64,000 nt of DNA from Bradyrhizobium sp. 138 (GTDB lineage Bacteria > Pseudomonadota > Alphaproteobacteria > Rhizobiales > Xanthobacteraceae), in assembly GCF_023074075.1 (NCBI RefSeq), contig NZ_JADPKT010000070.1:62001-126000 (forward strand), in the 5' to 3' direction. The translations under genes and the position numbers were made by a program. This document shows, piece after piece, positions 1 through 8,862 of this stretch. The notes under the pieces are model-generated. The model searched no databases. It saw only the letters and a program-made list of their open reading frames with translations, and was not told the origin of the DNA. Numbering within the stretch: the first letter of the stretch is position 1; the number at the start of each line of letters is the position of its first letter.

Positions 1-455
1 AACATTTCGAGCGTTGGGACATTCACAAGGAAGGCACGCAAGGCGCGATCCGGCGGGTCACGGACGCGCTCGACGCGGAACGGATTGCCGTGCGCGAAGC
101 ACTGGGCTATGGCGCGCCGCATTTTCCGCTGGCTCATCACTACGCCAGGGAAGGCGAGATCTGGATGTATGGCCGCGGGTCACATGATCGGCTGACCGAA
201 TCCGGCGACTGGCGGGAACGAATCGTGCTGACCGAGCACCGCTACATGCGTGAGGACTTGCGGCTTGGGCTGTCGCTGCTGGTGTCCGTCGCCGGGCTGG
301 CTGGCATGGCCCCTCCATTGGCCAAAGCGTTCCTGTCGATCGGCGGCGCGATCTGTGGCGAAGATTTTGCGCGGGGTGGCCGAACCCTTGAGACGCTGGG
401 GCTCGACAATCTCAGCAAAGCTGAACTGCAGACGCTGCTTCGCAATGGATTCTGA
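1..455 (+). CDS. Opine (octopine/nopaline) dehydrogenase family, C-terminal part
   Basis: Open from the left edge in the frame ending at TGA 453-455, so the 5' part lies outside the window. The visible 150 residues match the C-terminal all-alpha domain of the NAD(P)-dependent octopine/nopaline dehydrogenase family: an early His-rich stretch (APHFPLAHHY), an HRYMREDLRLG segment and a final GRTLETLGL motif. Members reductively condense an amino acid with a 2-oxoacid or run the reverse reaction. The Rossmann domain cannot be inspected. It ends 3 bases before the next gene's ATG, so the two are probably co-transcribed. Family call fairly sure; substrate unknown. Confidence 0.75.
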   Translation, partial: HFERWDIHKEGTQGAIRRVTDALDAERIAVREALGYGAPHFPLAHHYAREGEIWMYGRGSHDRLTESGDWRERIVLTEHRYMREDLRLGLSLLVSVAGLAGMAPPLAKAFLSIGGAICGEDFARGGRTLETLGLDNLSKAELQTLLRNGF

Positions 456-458
456 TCG

Positions 459-1451
459 ATGACCAATCGCGCCAATATCGCCTGTCTCGGAGCGGGCCGC
501 ATGGGGCGCGGCATAGCCGTTGCGTTCGCCTATGCCGGGCACAAGGTCACGATGATCGACGTCAAGGCGCGCTCCGCGGAGGAGTTCGCCAAGCTGGAGG
601 CGGACGCGCTGGGCGAAGTCGGCAAGACCTTTGCCAGCCTGTCGAAGCTGGGACTGCTGACCGAAGCGGATGTTGATCCGCTGATCGCGCGGGTCGCGTT
701 GGTGCCGGCGAGCCAAAGCGGCGCGGCGTTGGCTGAGGCTGGCATGATCTTCGAGGGCGTCCCCGAAGTCGTCGAGCTCAAGCGCGAGGTGCTGGGGACG
801 GCTTCAAAGCAAGTCGGCCCTGACACGATCATCGCATCGACGACGTCGACCATCCTCGTCGACGACCTATCCGGCGCGATCGTGAACCCGCGCCGCTTCC
901 TCAACGTGCATTGGCTCAACCCGGCCTATCTGATCCCGCTGGTCGAAGTTTCACCCGGCAAAGCCACGGATCCCGCCATTATCGACGAAGTCAAAGCTCT
1001 GCTCGAAGGCATCGGCAAGATGCCGGTCGTCTGCGCGGCGACGCCGGGCTTCATCGTTCCCCGCATCCAGGCGCTGGCGATGAACGAGGCGGCACGTATG
1101 GTCGAAGAAGGCGTCGCCAGCGCGGAAGAAATCGACAAAGCAATCCGCTACGGCTTTGGCTTCCGCTACGCCGTGCTCGGCCTGCTCGAATTCATCGACT
1201 GGGGTGGCGGCGACATCCTCTATTACGCAAGCCGCTATCTCGAAAGCGCGCTCGGCAGCGACCGCTATCGGGCGCCGGACGTCATTTCCCGCAACATGCA
1301 TGAAGGCCGGATCGGCCTGCGCACGGGCGCAGGCTTTCTCGATTATTCGGGAATGGACGTCGATGCCTATCGTGCCAAGCGCCTGCAGGCCATGGTCGAC
1401 CTGCTCCGGCACTTCGATCTGGCGCGCCCGCCGGTGCTCGATCGCAACTAG
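459..1451 (+). CDS. 3-hydroxyacyl-CoA dehydrogenase family protein
   Basis: 330 aa, a normal length for single-domain 3-hydroxybutyryl/3-hydroxyacyl-CoA dehydrogenases. The Rossmann motif GAGRMG is at residues 11-16, followed by IDVKARS at the end of the second beta strand. The STTSTILVDDL and HWLNPAYLIPLVEV segments match the NAD-domain core, where the family's catalytic His lies in an H-x-NP context. The C-terminal domain starts near TPGFIVPRIQ. It probably oxidises a 3-hydroxy acid or its CoA ester with NAD. ATG 459 follows the opine dehydrogenase stop by 3 bases. Its TAG overlaps the convergent neighbour's stop in the shared tetranucleotide CTAG (1448-1451). Confidence 0.85.
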   Translation: MTNRANIACLGAGRMGRGIAVAFAYAGHKVTMIDVKARSAEEFAKLEADALGEVGKTFASLSKLGLLTEADVDPLIARVALVPASQSGAALAEAGMIFEGVPEVVELKREVLGTASKQVGPDTIIASTTSTILVDDLSGAIVNPRRFLNVHWLNPAYLIPLVEVSPGKATDPAIIDEVKALLEGIGKMPVVCAATPGFIVPRIQALAMNEAARMVEEGVASAEEIDKAIRYGFGFRYAVLGLLEFIDWGGGDILYYASRYLESALGSDRYRAPDVISRNMHEGRIGLRTGAGFLDYSGMDVDAYRAKRLQAMVDLLRHFDLARPPVLDRN

Positions 1452-2494
1452 CCGAAGACGTCCTGAAGCACGCCCTCCCGTACCACGGCAACGCCATCGA
1501 GCTCGATCGTCGTTCCCATCATCGGCAGATCGAAATGCCCCGCCGTGTAGCGGCCAGCGAATTCGTTCGCGCCGGTCGAGAACAGGAAATTGCCGGAGAC
1601 TGCCCGGATCTCGGTGCCGTTGGTGTCGCGCTGGTCGTACATCGAAAGCGCTTCATAGCGCGCACTGGGGTTCATGCCGAAGCCGACATGCGACACCGCA
1701 TAGGCCTCGCAATCGCCCCAGGCGGCGAGATAGGCGCGCATCATGGCGGCATCCGTGCCCTCGCCTTCCAGCTCGACGACATAGTCGTCCTTCAACGTCA
1801 TCTTCACAGGTGAGGTCAGGTAGCGCTTGAACGTGAGATTGATGTCCCCGGGCGCCATCACCAGTGTGCCGTTGATGGTCCCGCTCTTGGGGAAGCTGAC
1901 GACGATGCCACCGGGCCAATGCGCCAGCGTGCCGGGCTTGTCGGTCCAGCCCCACACGCCCACAGTGGACGCACCGACCATGTCGACATCGAGCGCCGTG
2001 CCCGCCTTCGACGTCACCCGCATCCGCTTGGTCCCGCGCAGCATTTTCGCCGCTGCACGAACGCGCTTCTCGAGCGCGGGATCGGGTACCATCCGCTCCA
2101 GCGCCTCCGGATGCTCGTTGGAGATCACCAGGATCCGCGCGCCGGCCTTCAAGATCTCGGGCGTTTCCACCGCGTGCATCAAGCCCTCGATGGTGCAATC
2201 CACCACGAAGCCGGCCTGCTGAAGTGCGGTGATCACCGGCCCGAGCTTCTGGATCGCCTCGCTCGCCCCTGTCGAGCGCACCGGCACGATATTCCGGTTG
2301 CGCGGTGTCGGCATCACCACGTGAAACGGCCGCGCGCCCATGCGCAGCAGAGCAAGCTCGGCCAAATGCACATTCAGCGCGCGCGACTGGGTCTCCGAGA
2401 GAATCGCGGCGGTGTCGCCAGCCTTGACGGCGCATCGCTCAAATATCTCGCAGAATGCGTCGATCCACTTTGCCTCGATGCGATCTGCCAGCAT
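1448..2494 (-). CDS. NicX-like 2,5-dihydroxypyridine 5,6-dioxygenase family (M29-aminopeptidase-like fold)
   Basis: 348 aa, about the length of NicX. The family resembles leucyl aminopeptidase T (M29) but contains Fe(II) ring-cleavage dioxygenases that open 2,5-dihydroxypyridine in nicotinate degradation. Candidate metal ligands are His269 in SHVGFGMN and His320/Asp322 in the GHFD motif near the C terminus; assigning them is inference. No signal peptide, so cytoplasmic. It lies 31 bases downstream of the ABC permease gene on the same strand, suggesting the transporter brings in its substrate. The substrate could be another N-heterocycle or aromatic. A metallopeptidase role is less likely given the neighbours. 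Confidence 0.75.
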   Translation of the reverse strand: MLADRIEAKWIDAFCEIFERCAVKAGDTAAILSETQSRALNVHLAELALLRMGARPFHVVMPTPRNRNIVPVRSTGASEAIQKLGPVITALQQAGFVVDCTIEGLMHAVETPEILKAGARILVISNEHPEALERMVPDPALEKRVRAAAKMLRGTKRMRVTSKAGTALDVDMVGASTVGVWGWTDKPGTLAHWPGGIVVSFPKSGTINGTLVMAPGDINLTFKRYLTSPVKMTLKDDYVVELEGEGTDAAMMRAYLAAWGDCEAYAVSHVGFGMNPSARYEALSMYDQRDTNGTEIRAVSGNFLFSTGANEFAGRYTAGHFDLPMMGTTIELDGVAVVREGVLQDVFG

Positions 2495-2525
2495 GGTTCA
2501 CTCCCGGTCCTGTTTCTTGTTCAGA

Positions 2526-3290
2526 TCACGCTTCTGGAAAGCCCCGCAAGAGATATGAGCGCAAGGCTCCCAGCAGAGCGTTCAGGATCAGCCCCAGCAG
2601 CGAGATCGTGATCAGCGGCACAAACATGTCGACGGCCTGAAACGTTCGTGCCGCGGTGACGAGCGCGTGCCCCAATCCGTCCGTCGACGTGATCATCTCG
2701 GCCAGAAACACCACGATGCAGGAAATGACCAGGCCAATCCGGCATCCGGTCAGGATCGACGGCATCGCCGCCGGCAGCACCACCTTGAACAGGATCTCAC
2801 GGCGCGGCGTTCCCGCCGCCATGGCCGACCAGATCAGCTTCTGCTCGACGGTCGAGGCACCGTAATAGGTGGAGAGCAGAATGGGGAAGAGCGCGTCAGC
2901 GGCCACCAACGTGATCTTCGACCCGTGGCCGAAGCCGAGCAGCAACAGCAATGCTGGATAGAGCGCGACCTTGGGCAATGGCGCCAATACCCGCACAATC
3001 GGCCGAACCACAGCGTTGATTGCGGGACTGGCAGCGGCAGCAATGCCGATGCTGACGCCGAGCACGACCGCAATCGCGAAACCGGCAAACAGCCGAACGA
3101 GGGTTGCCGCGATCTCTTGTTGGAACGTCCACGTCAGGAGCTGCTGGAGCAGACGGCCGAAGACGAAGCCTGGCGGCGGCAGCAAGACCGCAGGCGCAAA
3201 GCCGAATGACACTAGCCCCTGCCAAAGGGCGATGATTAGCGCGATCGGGGCAATCCCGAGAACGATATTTGGGGAGAGAAAGCGCGCCAT
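2526..3290 (-). CDS. ABC transporter permease, NitT/TauT (SsuC) type
   Basis: 254 aa from ATG 3290. I chose this start because the upstream permease's TGA (3292-3290) and this ATG share one base (TGATG), a typical coupled junction; an upstream extension would overlap the neighbour further. The protein has about six hydrophobic helices. The BPD_transp_1 EAA loop is seen at AAGTPRREILFKVVLPAAMP, followed by ILTGCRIGL. Inner-membrane channel of a nitrate/sulfonate/taurine-type importer. It pairs with the second permease at 3290-4075 and the ATPase at 4072-4917. Confidence 0.88.
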   Translation of the reverse strand: MARFLSPNIVLGIAPIALIIALWQGLVSFGFAPAVLLPPPGFVFGRLLQQLLTWTFQQEIAATLVRLFAGFAIAVVLGVSIGIAAAASPAINAVVRPIVRVLAPLPKVALYPALLLLLGFGHGSKITLVAADALFPILLSTYYGASTVEQKLIWSAMAAGTPRREILFKVVLPAAMPSILTGCRIGLVISCIVVFLAEMITSTDGLGHALVTAARTFQAVDMFVPLITISLLGLILNALLGALRSYLLRGFPEA

Positions 3291-4075
3291 CACGAGAAAC
3301 TCAGCGGCATGTCGAATTGAGGCTCGGACCAACGTACAAGCCTCGCGCGGACCCGCTCGAAGATCGCATCAAGACAAATTCCCATCGCCCCCACGATGAT
3401 GATCATCGCAAAGACGGTGTCATACTGGCCCATGTCGAGCGCGTTGAACAGGATGTTGCCGGCGCCGGACTGACGGGCAATCATCTCGCTGGTGATCATC
3501 GTGATCAGCGCCAGCACCAGTCCCGTGCGGCATCCAGTGAGGATTTCCGGCAGCGCTGCAGGCAACACAATCCGCAGCAGGCGTTGTGCAGGCGAAAGCC
3601 CCATCGCAGCACCCGACCACAGCATCTTTTCTTCGACGGCCTTGGCGCCTTCAAAACTGTGATAGATCACGGGTAGGCTGACGCCGAGGAAGATAACCAA
3701 TGTCTTGGTGATGTCGCCGACGCCGAGCCAAAGCATGATGATCGGCATCAAGGCGGCTTTCGGCACCGGATAGATCACCATCAGGAGCGGATTGAAAAAG
3801 GCTGCGACGCCTCGGCTGCGTCCCATCAACAGGCCCAGCGGAATCGAAACCAGCACCGCTACACCAAACCCGATCGCCATGCGGCGAAGCGAAGCCAGGA
3901 TGTTGATCAGGGATTCCTTGTCGCCGAGAATATCCGGAATCGCCCGGATCGCCTCGATGGCAGTCGGGAAGCTGTCGTTCTTCAGCGCAAGCGAGGCGAC
4001 CTGCCACACTGCCAACAATCCGATGCAGGCCAGCACCGGCGCTGCGCGTCTGGTCAAGGTGGCCGGAGGCATCAT
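3290..4075 (-). CDS. ABC transporter permease, NitT/TauT (SsuC) type
   Basis: 261 aa with an N-terminal helix, several further transmembrane segments, and the EAA-loop signature around GAAMGLSPAQRLLRIVLPAA followed by LPEILTGCRTGL. ATG 4075 overlaps the ATPase stop (4072-4074) by 4 bases and its own stop overlaps the next permease start by one base, so translation of the three genes is probably coupled. Two non-identical permeases imply a heterodimeric channel, which is common in TauT-like systems of rhizobia. Confidence 0.88.
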   Translation of the reverse strand: MMPPATLTRRAAPVLACIGLLAVWQVASLALKNDSFPTAIEAIRAIPDILGDKESLINILASLRRMAIGFGVAVLVSIPLGLLMGRSRGVAAFFNPLLMVIYPVPKAALMPIIMLWLGVGDITKTLVIFLGVSLPVIYHSFEGAKAVEEKMLWSGAAMGLSPAQRLLRIVLPAALPEILTGCRTGLVLALITMITSEMIARQSGAGNILFNALDMGQYDTVFAMIIIVGAMGICLDAIFERVRARLVRWSEPQFDMPLSFS

Positions 4076-4917
4076 AACGCGGGTCCGGCTTCGTCGCCGT
4101 CATCGAACATTCGCTCGATATCAACGACGTACTTCTGATAGCGCGGGTCGAGCAACAGCTCTGTGCGGCGGCGCGGACGCGGCAGATCGATGTCGATGAC
4201 CTCGCGGATACGCCCGGGAGATTTCGACATCATCACGACCTTGTCGGAGAGAAAGACGGCCTCGTCGACCGAATGAGTGACGAACAGCACCGTCTTGCGG
4301 TCGCGCTCCCAGATGTTCAATAGATCGTTCTGCAGGCGCGTCCGCGTGTGCGCGTCAAGCGCACCGAACGGCTCGTCCATCAACAGGACTTCAGGATGGT
4401 AGGCGAGCGTCCGCGCCAGCGCCACGCGTTGCTTCATGCCTCCCGACAATTCCTTGGGGTAGAAATTCTCAAAGCCCTTGAGGCCGACCATCTCGATCAG
4501 GGTCCGGCTCTGCGCTTCTGCCTCGGCGGCGCGCACACCTTGCTGACGTGGGCCGTACATCACGTTGCCGAGCACGGTCTTCCAGGGAAACAGCGCAAAC
4601 TCCTGGAACACCGGTCCACGATCCGGACCAGGTCCCGTGATGGCTTGCCCTTTCATTCTCGCCGTGCCGTTGGTCGGGCTGACAAAACCGCCGACGATAT
4701 AGAGCAGTGTCGACTTGCCGCAACCAGACGGACCAAGGATGGAGACGAAGGCTCCCTCCTCGATCGTCAGCGAGATGTCGGAAAGTGCGACATGATCCCT
4801 ACGCGCCGAGGTCTGAAAGACCTGCGAGACGCGGTCGATCTCGATGATCGCAGAAGCCGGCTCGTGTGATGTCACCGGTCTCACCCATTCGTTCGATCTC
4901 GCAGGCACCACCGTCAT
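4072..4917 (-). CDS. ABC transporter ATP-binding protein, NitT/TauT (SsuB) type
   Basis: 281 aa from ATG 4917. The frame is open further upstream, but that part reads like non-coding sequence and would run into the dehydratase gene ending at 5000. Walker A GPSGCGKST, signature LSGGMKQRV, Walker B VLLMDEPFGALDA and the switch histidine in LFVTHSVDEA are all present. It energises the two permeases encoded immediately downstream. Together with the binding protein at 6773-7756, the locus holds every part of a complete importer, with the IlvD-family gene inserted among them. Confidence 0.9.
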   Translation of the reverse strand: MTVVPARSNEWVRPVTSHEPASAIIEIDRVSQVFQTSARRDHVALSDISLTIEEGAFVSILGPSGCGKSTLLYIVGGFVSPTNGTARMKGQAITGPGPDRGPVFQEFALFPWKTVLGNVMYGPRQQGVRAAEAEAQSRTLIEMVGLKGFENFYPKELSGGMKQRVALARTLAYHPEVLLMDEPFGALDAHTRTRLQNDLLNIWERDRKTVLFVTHSVDEAVFLSDKVVMMSKSPGRIREVIDIDLPRPRRRTELLLDPRYQKYVVDIERMFDDGDEAGPAL

Positions 4918-4999
4918 TCCGTCGCTCGCCTCACCGTAAGGCACGAGCTTAGCAAGAAACCTGCCAGACAGGCGGCCGTTTCCGCACCCGTGCGGTGCG

Positions 5000-6694
5000 T
5001 CATTCGAACCACGGCCATTCTGCCGGACCTTCATGCGTGACGGCTCCGCCCGGCGCCTGCCCAACCAGTCGCGCATATTTTGCAAGCGCACCTGCACGAT
5101 GGCGCAGCGGACGCTGCTTCCAATCGCGTCGCCGCGCGGTGAGTTCCTGCTCTTCGAGCAGGACATCCATCCGTCGGTTTGCGGCATCGATCCTGATTCT
5201 ATCCCCGTCGCGAACGAGCGCCAGCGGACCACCGACAAATGCCTCCGGAGCCACGTAGCCGATGCACATGCCGCGGGTCGCGCCGGAGAACCGGCCGTCG
5301 GTGATCAGCGCCACCTTTTCGCCCATGCCCTGCCCGTAGATCAGCGCGGTAACGCCGAGCATCTCGCGCATGCCGGGGCCGCCGACCGGCCCCTCGTTCC
5401 GGATCACGAGAACTTCGCCCGCCTTGTAGCTGCGATCCCGAACCGCTTTGACGCAGGCTTCCTCATCTTCGAACACGCGCGCCACGCCTTCAAAGAACTG
5501 GCTCTTCAAGCCCGCGACCTTGATCACCGCGCCGTCGGGACAGAGATTTCCTTTCAGCACCGCCACGCCGCCATCAGGCATGATTGGCGCACGAGACGCA
5601 TAAACCACCTCGCCGTCCGGCGCGTTGGCCGCGCCATATTCGTCAGAGAGCGTGCGGCCTGTGATGGTGATGCAGCTCCCATCGATGTGGCCGCTCTGAA
5701 TCAGCTCGCGGATCACCACGGCGGCGCCGCCGATATCATAGACATCCTTGGCCGTGTACTTTCCTCCGGGCCGCAGGTTTCCGATCAGCGGCGTCCTGGC
5801 AAAGACCTCGCCGACATCGTCGATGGTGAATGCGATGCCGGCCTCGTTCGCGATCGCAGGCAGATGCAGCGCGGCGTTGGTCGAGCCGCCTGTCGCCGCA
5901 ACGATCGCCGCGCCATTGTCCAGGGATTTCCGCGTCACGATGTCGCGCGGCAACGGCCCACCGCGCTCCAGCATCTCCATGATCAGGCGCCCGGCGCGTC
6001 GCGAGATTTGCGCACGCTCGGCATAGACGCCGGGCACCATCGAAACGTTGGGAATGGTCAGCCCCATTGCTTCCGAGACCATTCCCATGGTGTTGGCGGT
6101 GAACTGGCCGGCGCACGCGCCGATCGTCGGCAGGCAGGCACGCTCGATCCGCTCGAGCGTGGCGCCGTCGATCTCTCCGGTCATGAAGCTGCCGACAGCC
6201 TCATAGGAATCGAGCACCGTCAGCGTCCGCCCATCCACGCGGCCCGGCAGCGAGCTGCCGCCATAGATGAATATGGAGGGCACGTTGCAGCGAACCATGC
6301 CCATCATCACGCCGGGGAGAGTCTTGTCGCATCCGCCGTATCCGATCAACGCATCGTAAGCCAGACCATGGACGACGGCCTCGATCGAGTCGGCGATCAG
6401 TTCCCGAGAGAACAGCGAGAACTTCATGCCTTCGTGATTCATGCTGATGCCGTCGGACACCGACACGGTCGAGAATTCGCGCGGCGTGCCGCCGGCCTCC
6501 TCGATTCCCGTCTTGGCCGCAGCCACCTGGAAGTCGTGGGTCATGTTGCAGGGCGTCTGCTCGCCCTTCATGCTGACGACGCCCACCATCGGCTTCGCGA
6601 TCGCGGCGTCGTCGAGCCCCATCGCACGCATAAAGGCCCGGTGCGGGGCCCGATCGAGGCCGTCTGTCGTGACTCGTGAGCGCAACTTCTTCAT
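5000..6694 (-). CDS. Dihydroxy-acid dehydratase (IlvD/Edd) family protein
   Basis: 564 aa starting at MKKLRSRVTTDG (ATG 6694). The three Fe-S cysteines of the family are visible in GEQTPCNMTH, GGCDKTLPG and GACAGQFTANTM. TDGRFSG near the C terminus and GPVGGPGM are also conserved. Family members dehydrate dihydroxy acids (branched-chain amino acid synthesis) or sugar acids. Its position between an ABC binding protein and ATPase suggests a catabolic paralogue rather than the biosynthetic IlvD, so no symbol is given. Same strand as the transporter, with 82 bases to the ATPase start. Confidence 0.85.
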   Translation of the reverse strand: MKKLRSRVTTDGLDRAPHRAFMRAMGLDDAAIAKPMVGVVSMKGEQTPCNMTHDFQVAAAKTGIEEAGGTPREFSTVSVSDGISMNHEGMKFSLFSRELIADSIEAVVHGLAYDALIGYGGCDKTLPGVMMGMVRCNVPSIFIYGGSSLPGRVDGRTLTVLDSYEAVGSFMTGEIDGATLERIERACLPTIGACAGQFTANTMGMVSEAMGLTIPNVSMVPGVYAERAQISRRAGRLIMEMLERGGPLPRDIVTRKSLDNGAAIVAATGGSTNAALHLPAIANEAGIAFTIDDVGEVFARTPLIGNLRPGGKYTAKDVYDIGGAAVVIRELIQSGHIDGSCITITGRTLSDEYGAANAPDGEVVYASRAPIMPDGGVAVLKGNLCPDGAVIKVAGLKSQFFEGVARVFEDEEACVKAVRDRSYKAGEVLVIRNEGPVGGPGMREMLGVTALIYGQGMGEKVALITDGRFSGATRGMCIGYVAPEAFVGGPLALVRDGDRIRIDAANRRMDVLLEEQELTARRRDWKQRPLRHRAGALAKYARLVGQAPGGAVTHEGPAEWPWFE

Positions 6695-6772
6695 GCGTGC
6701 ATCTTTTTCGTGCCTCGTCCCGGATGATCCGGGACGCCGCAACATCCTCGGCCGGACCGCCCGCTCGATCGT

Positions 6773-7756
6773 CTATTCCAGGGGAGCGACGATCGCCGGA
6801 TGCTTGAACTGCGCGACATCCAGTTTCGGCAGCATTCCAGTCTCGGCGTAGATGTCCAGCATCTTCTGGATCGCGGGGAAGTTCGGCGCCGCGCCTGGAT
6901 CGCGGCCGAAATCGTTGTCCTTGAGCAGATAGGTCTCGAGCACCGGGATAGGCGCCTTCAGCACTTCATTGACGACCTTCAGCGTCTCCTCGCGGTTCGC
7001 CAGCGCCTTCTTCATGCCCGAGGTAATGTCGCGAACATAGGTCTTGACCAGCTCGGGGTTCTTGTCGACGAAATCGGCACGGCAGGCTTCGAGGATATGC
7101 ACGATGTTCGGCATGGCCTCCGACAGCGCGAAGAGCTTCCTAGTGCCTCCCTTCGCCTCCGCGCGTGCGGCAAACGGCTGGTTCATGTTGACCGCATCGA
7201 CGCGGCCCTGGCGCAGCGCGTCCTCGGAGACTGCAAAGCCGACTTCGACCAGCTTGATGTCCTTGGTTGGATCGACACCATTCTGCTTCAGCAGCAGGTT
7301 GAACGGGCCTTGCGTGCCACCGCCGATCACGGAAATGCCGACCGTCTTGCCCTTGAGGTCAGCGATTGTCTTGATGGGTGAGTCATCCTTGACGGCCCAA
7401 TAGACGGAGAAACCGCCGGGCTTCTCGAACACGTGCTGCGCGACGATATAGGCTTTGAGGTTGCCGCCCACCACGCCGTTGGAGAGCGACAGCGGCGCCT
7501 GCGTCGCGCAGTCCAGCGCGCCGGCTGCCAAAGCCTGAGTCATCGGCGCGGTACCCTGAAACTGGGTCCATTCGATATTGTAGGTCTTGCCGAGATTGGG
7601 AAATTCAGCCGCACGGCGCATCATCCAGTATTTGGATTCCTCCGCCGGTATCGTCCAGCCGACGCGGATCGTCTGCTGCGCCCATGACGAGGTTGCCCCC
7701 ACGCTCACGGCCGCCGCCGCCCCCAAAGCCAGGATCCACTTCGAAACGGTTCGCAT
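6773..7756 (-). CDS. ABC transporter substrate-binding protein, NitT/TauT type
   Basis: 327 aa from ATG 7756. An N-terminal Sec signal peptide runs from MRTVSKW through a hydrophobic core to a cleavage site near SSWAQ (residue ~27). The mature part begins TIRVGWTIPAEESKYW and shows the periplasmic-binding fold pattern, with an IADLKGKTVGI segment typical of TauA/SsuA-like proteins. It captures the substrate in the periplasm for the permeases encoded downstream. Its gene heads the transporter and dehydratase operon and is divergent from the dehydrogenase at 7923. Confidence 0.85.
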   Translation of the reverse strand: MRTVSKWILALGAAAAVSVGATSSWAQQTIRVGWTIPAEESKYWMMRRAAEFPNLGKTYNIEWTQFQGTAPMTQALAAGALDCATQAPLSLSNGVVGGNLKAYIVAQHVFEKPGGFSVYWAVKDDSPIKTIADLKGKTVGISVIGGGTQGPFNLLLKQNGVDPTKDIKLVEVGFAVSEDALRQGRVDAVNMNQPFAARAEAKGGTRKLFALSEAMPNIVHILEACRADFVDKNPELVKTYVRDITSGMKKALANREETLKVVNEVLKAPIPVLETYLLKDNDFGRDPGAAPNFPAIQKMLDIYAETGMLPKLDVAQFKHPAIVAPLE

Positions 7757-7922
7757 CGTGCCCACTCCGCTGCTCCGGCGCCGACCGGCGCCACCCAACC
7801 CGACCGCCTCAAATGTTTCATGGTTCAAACAATCAGGCAAGCCATGCGAGGCCAGCGGTTTCGTCGCCCGACGCGCAATGTATGGTAAAGCGGCGTCGCG
7901 CTGCGACAGAAGGAGGCAACCT
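7757..7922. promoter_or_regulatory. Divergent promoter region between the binding-protein gene and the dehydrogenase gene
   Basis: 166 bases separate the two divergent starts. It contains an imperfect palindrome TGTTT-8 nt-AAACA at 7814-7831, which could be an operator for an unlinked regulator. An AGAAGGAGG ribosome site lies just before ATG 7923. No regulator gene sits nearby, so the call is positional. Confidence 0.4.
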
Positions 7923-8831
7923 ATGGCTGATGCAAGCAAGGCAAACCCGCAACGCGTCGAGAGGCTTGGTTATCTCGGCCTGGGGCTGATGGGAACGCCG
8001 ATGACCCGACGCCTGCTCAAGGCCGGTTATCAGGTCACGGTCTGGAACCGTTCGGAGGGCAAGGTGGCTCCGCTCGTCGAAGCCGGAGCCAAGCGCGCAG
8101 TCACGCCTCGCGATCTCCTGGTGAACTCCGATATCGTCTTCATGTGCGTGACGGATGCGACGGCGGTCGAAGAGGTGATCTTCGGGCGCGAGGGGCTGGC
8201 AGCGGCGCCCGGCGCAGGCAAGCTTGTCGTCGACTTCTCGTCGATACATCCCGACGCCGCGCGCGACCTTGCAAAGCGACTGAAGGACGCCAATGGCGCC
8301 GGCTGGATCGATGCACCGGTTTCCGGCGGTACGAAGGGGGCCGAGGAAGGCACGCTTGCGATCATGGCGGGTGGAGAAGCGGCTGACATCGAGAGGGTGC
8401 GGCCATACGTGTTGTCCATGGCGCGCAGGTTCACCCACATGGGCCCCATTGGCGCCGGTCAGACCACGAAACTCTGCAACCAGGTGATCGTCGGTTGCGC
8501 GATGGCCGTCCTCGCGGAGGCCACGCGCCTGGCTGTCAACGCCGGAATTGACGCCAACCGCCTGCCCGAAGCGCTCGCCGGCGGCTTTGCCGATTCCATC
8601 CCGCTCCAGCTCTTCGTGCCGCGGATGGTCCAGGGCATTCACTCACCGCCGCTTGGTCACATTGCTACGATGCTCAAGGACCTCGATACGGTCGCTGATG
8701 TCGGACAGGCGACGTCGACGCCAGTGCCGATGGCCTCGCTTGCGGGGCAACTCTTCAGGTTGGCCAAGGCGGCGCGCGGCGCGGAGGCGGACGCGCTGGA
8801 AATCTACAAGCTGTCAGCAGCAGACCGCTAA
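7923..8831 (+). CDS. NAD(P)-dependent 3-hydroxyisobutyrate dehydrogenase / tartronate semialdehyde reductase-like
   Basis: 302 aa from ATG 7923, which has a strong AGAAGGAGG site; the frame extends upstream but without one. Rossmann motif GLGLMG at residues 19-24, WNRSEGK after the second strand, the family DAPVSGGTKGAEEGTL signature, and the catalytic-lysine region GAGQTTKLCNQ. Beta-hydroxyacid dehydrogenases oxidise 3-hydroxyisobutyrate or reduce tartronate semialdehyde. Given its neighbours it probably handles a hydroxyacid intermediate of the local pathway. It converges on the flavin reductase gene 31 bases away. Confidence 0.85.
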   Translation: MADASKANPQRVERLGYLGLGLMGTPMTRRLLKAGYQVTVWNRSEGKVAPLVEAGAKRAVTPRDLLVNSDIVFMCVTDATAVEEVIFGREGLAAAPGAGKLVVDFSSIHPDAARDLAKRLKDANGAGWIDAPVSGGTKGAEEGTLAIMAGGEAADIERVRPYVLSMARRFTHMGPIGAGQTTKLCNQVIVGCAMAVLAEATRLAVNAGIDANRLPEALAGGFADSIPLQLFVPRMVQGIHSPPLGHIATMLKDLDTVADVGQATSTPVPMASLAGQLFRLAKAARGAEADALEIYKLSAADR

Positions 8832-8862
8832 GCTGTCGCGCGCGACCTGAAGCACGCCAGGA

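Noticed and set aside
5033..6679. 548-codon plus-strand frame opposite the IlvD-family gene
   Set aside because: Antisense to a strong gene with Fe-S motifs; the codon pattern and low-complexity residues are typical of mirror frames in GC-rich DNA.
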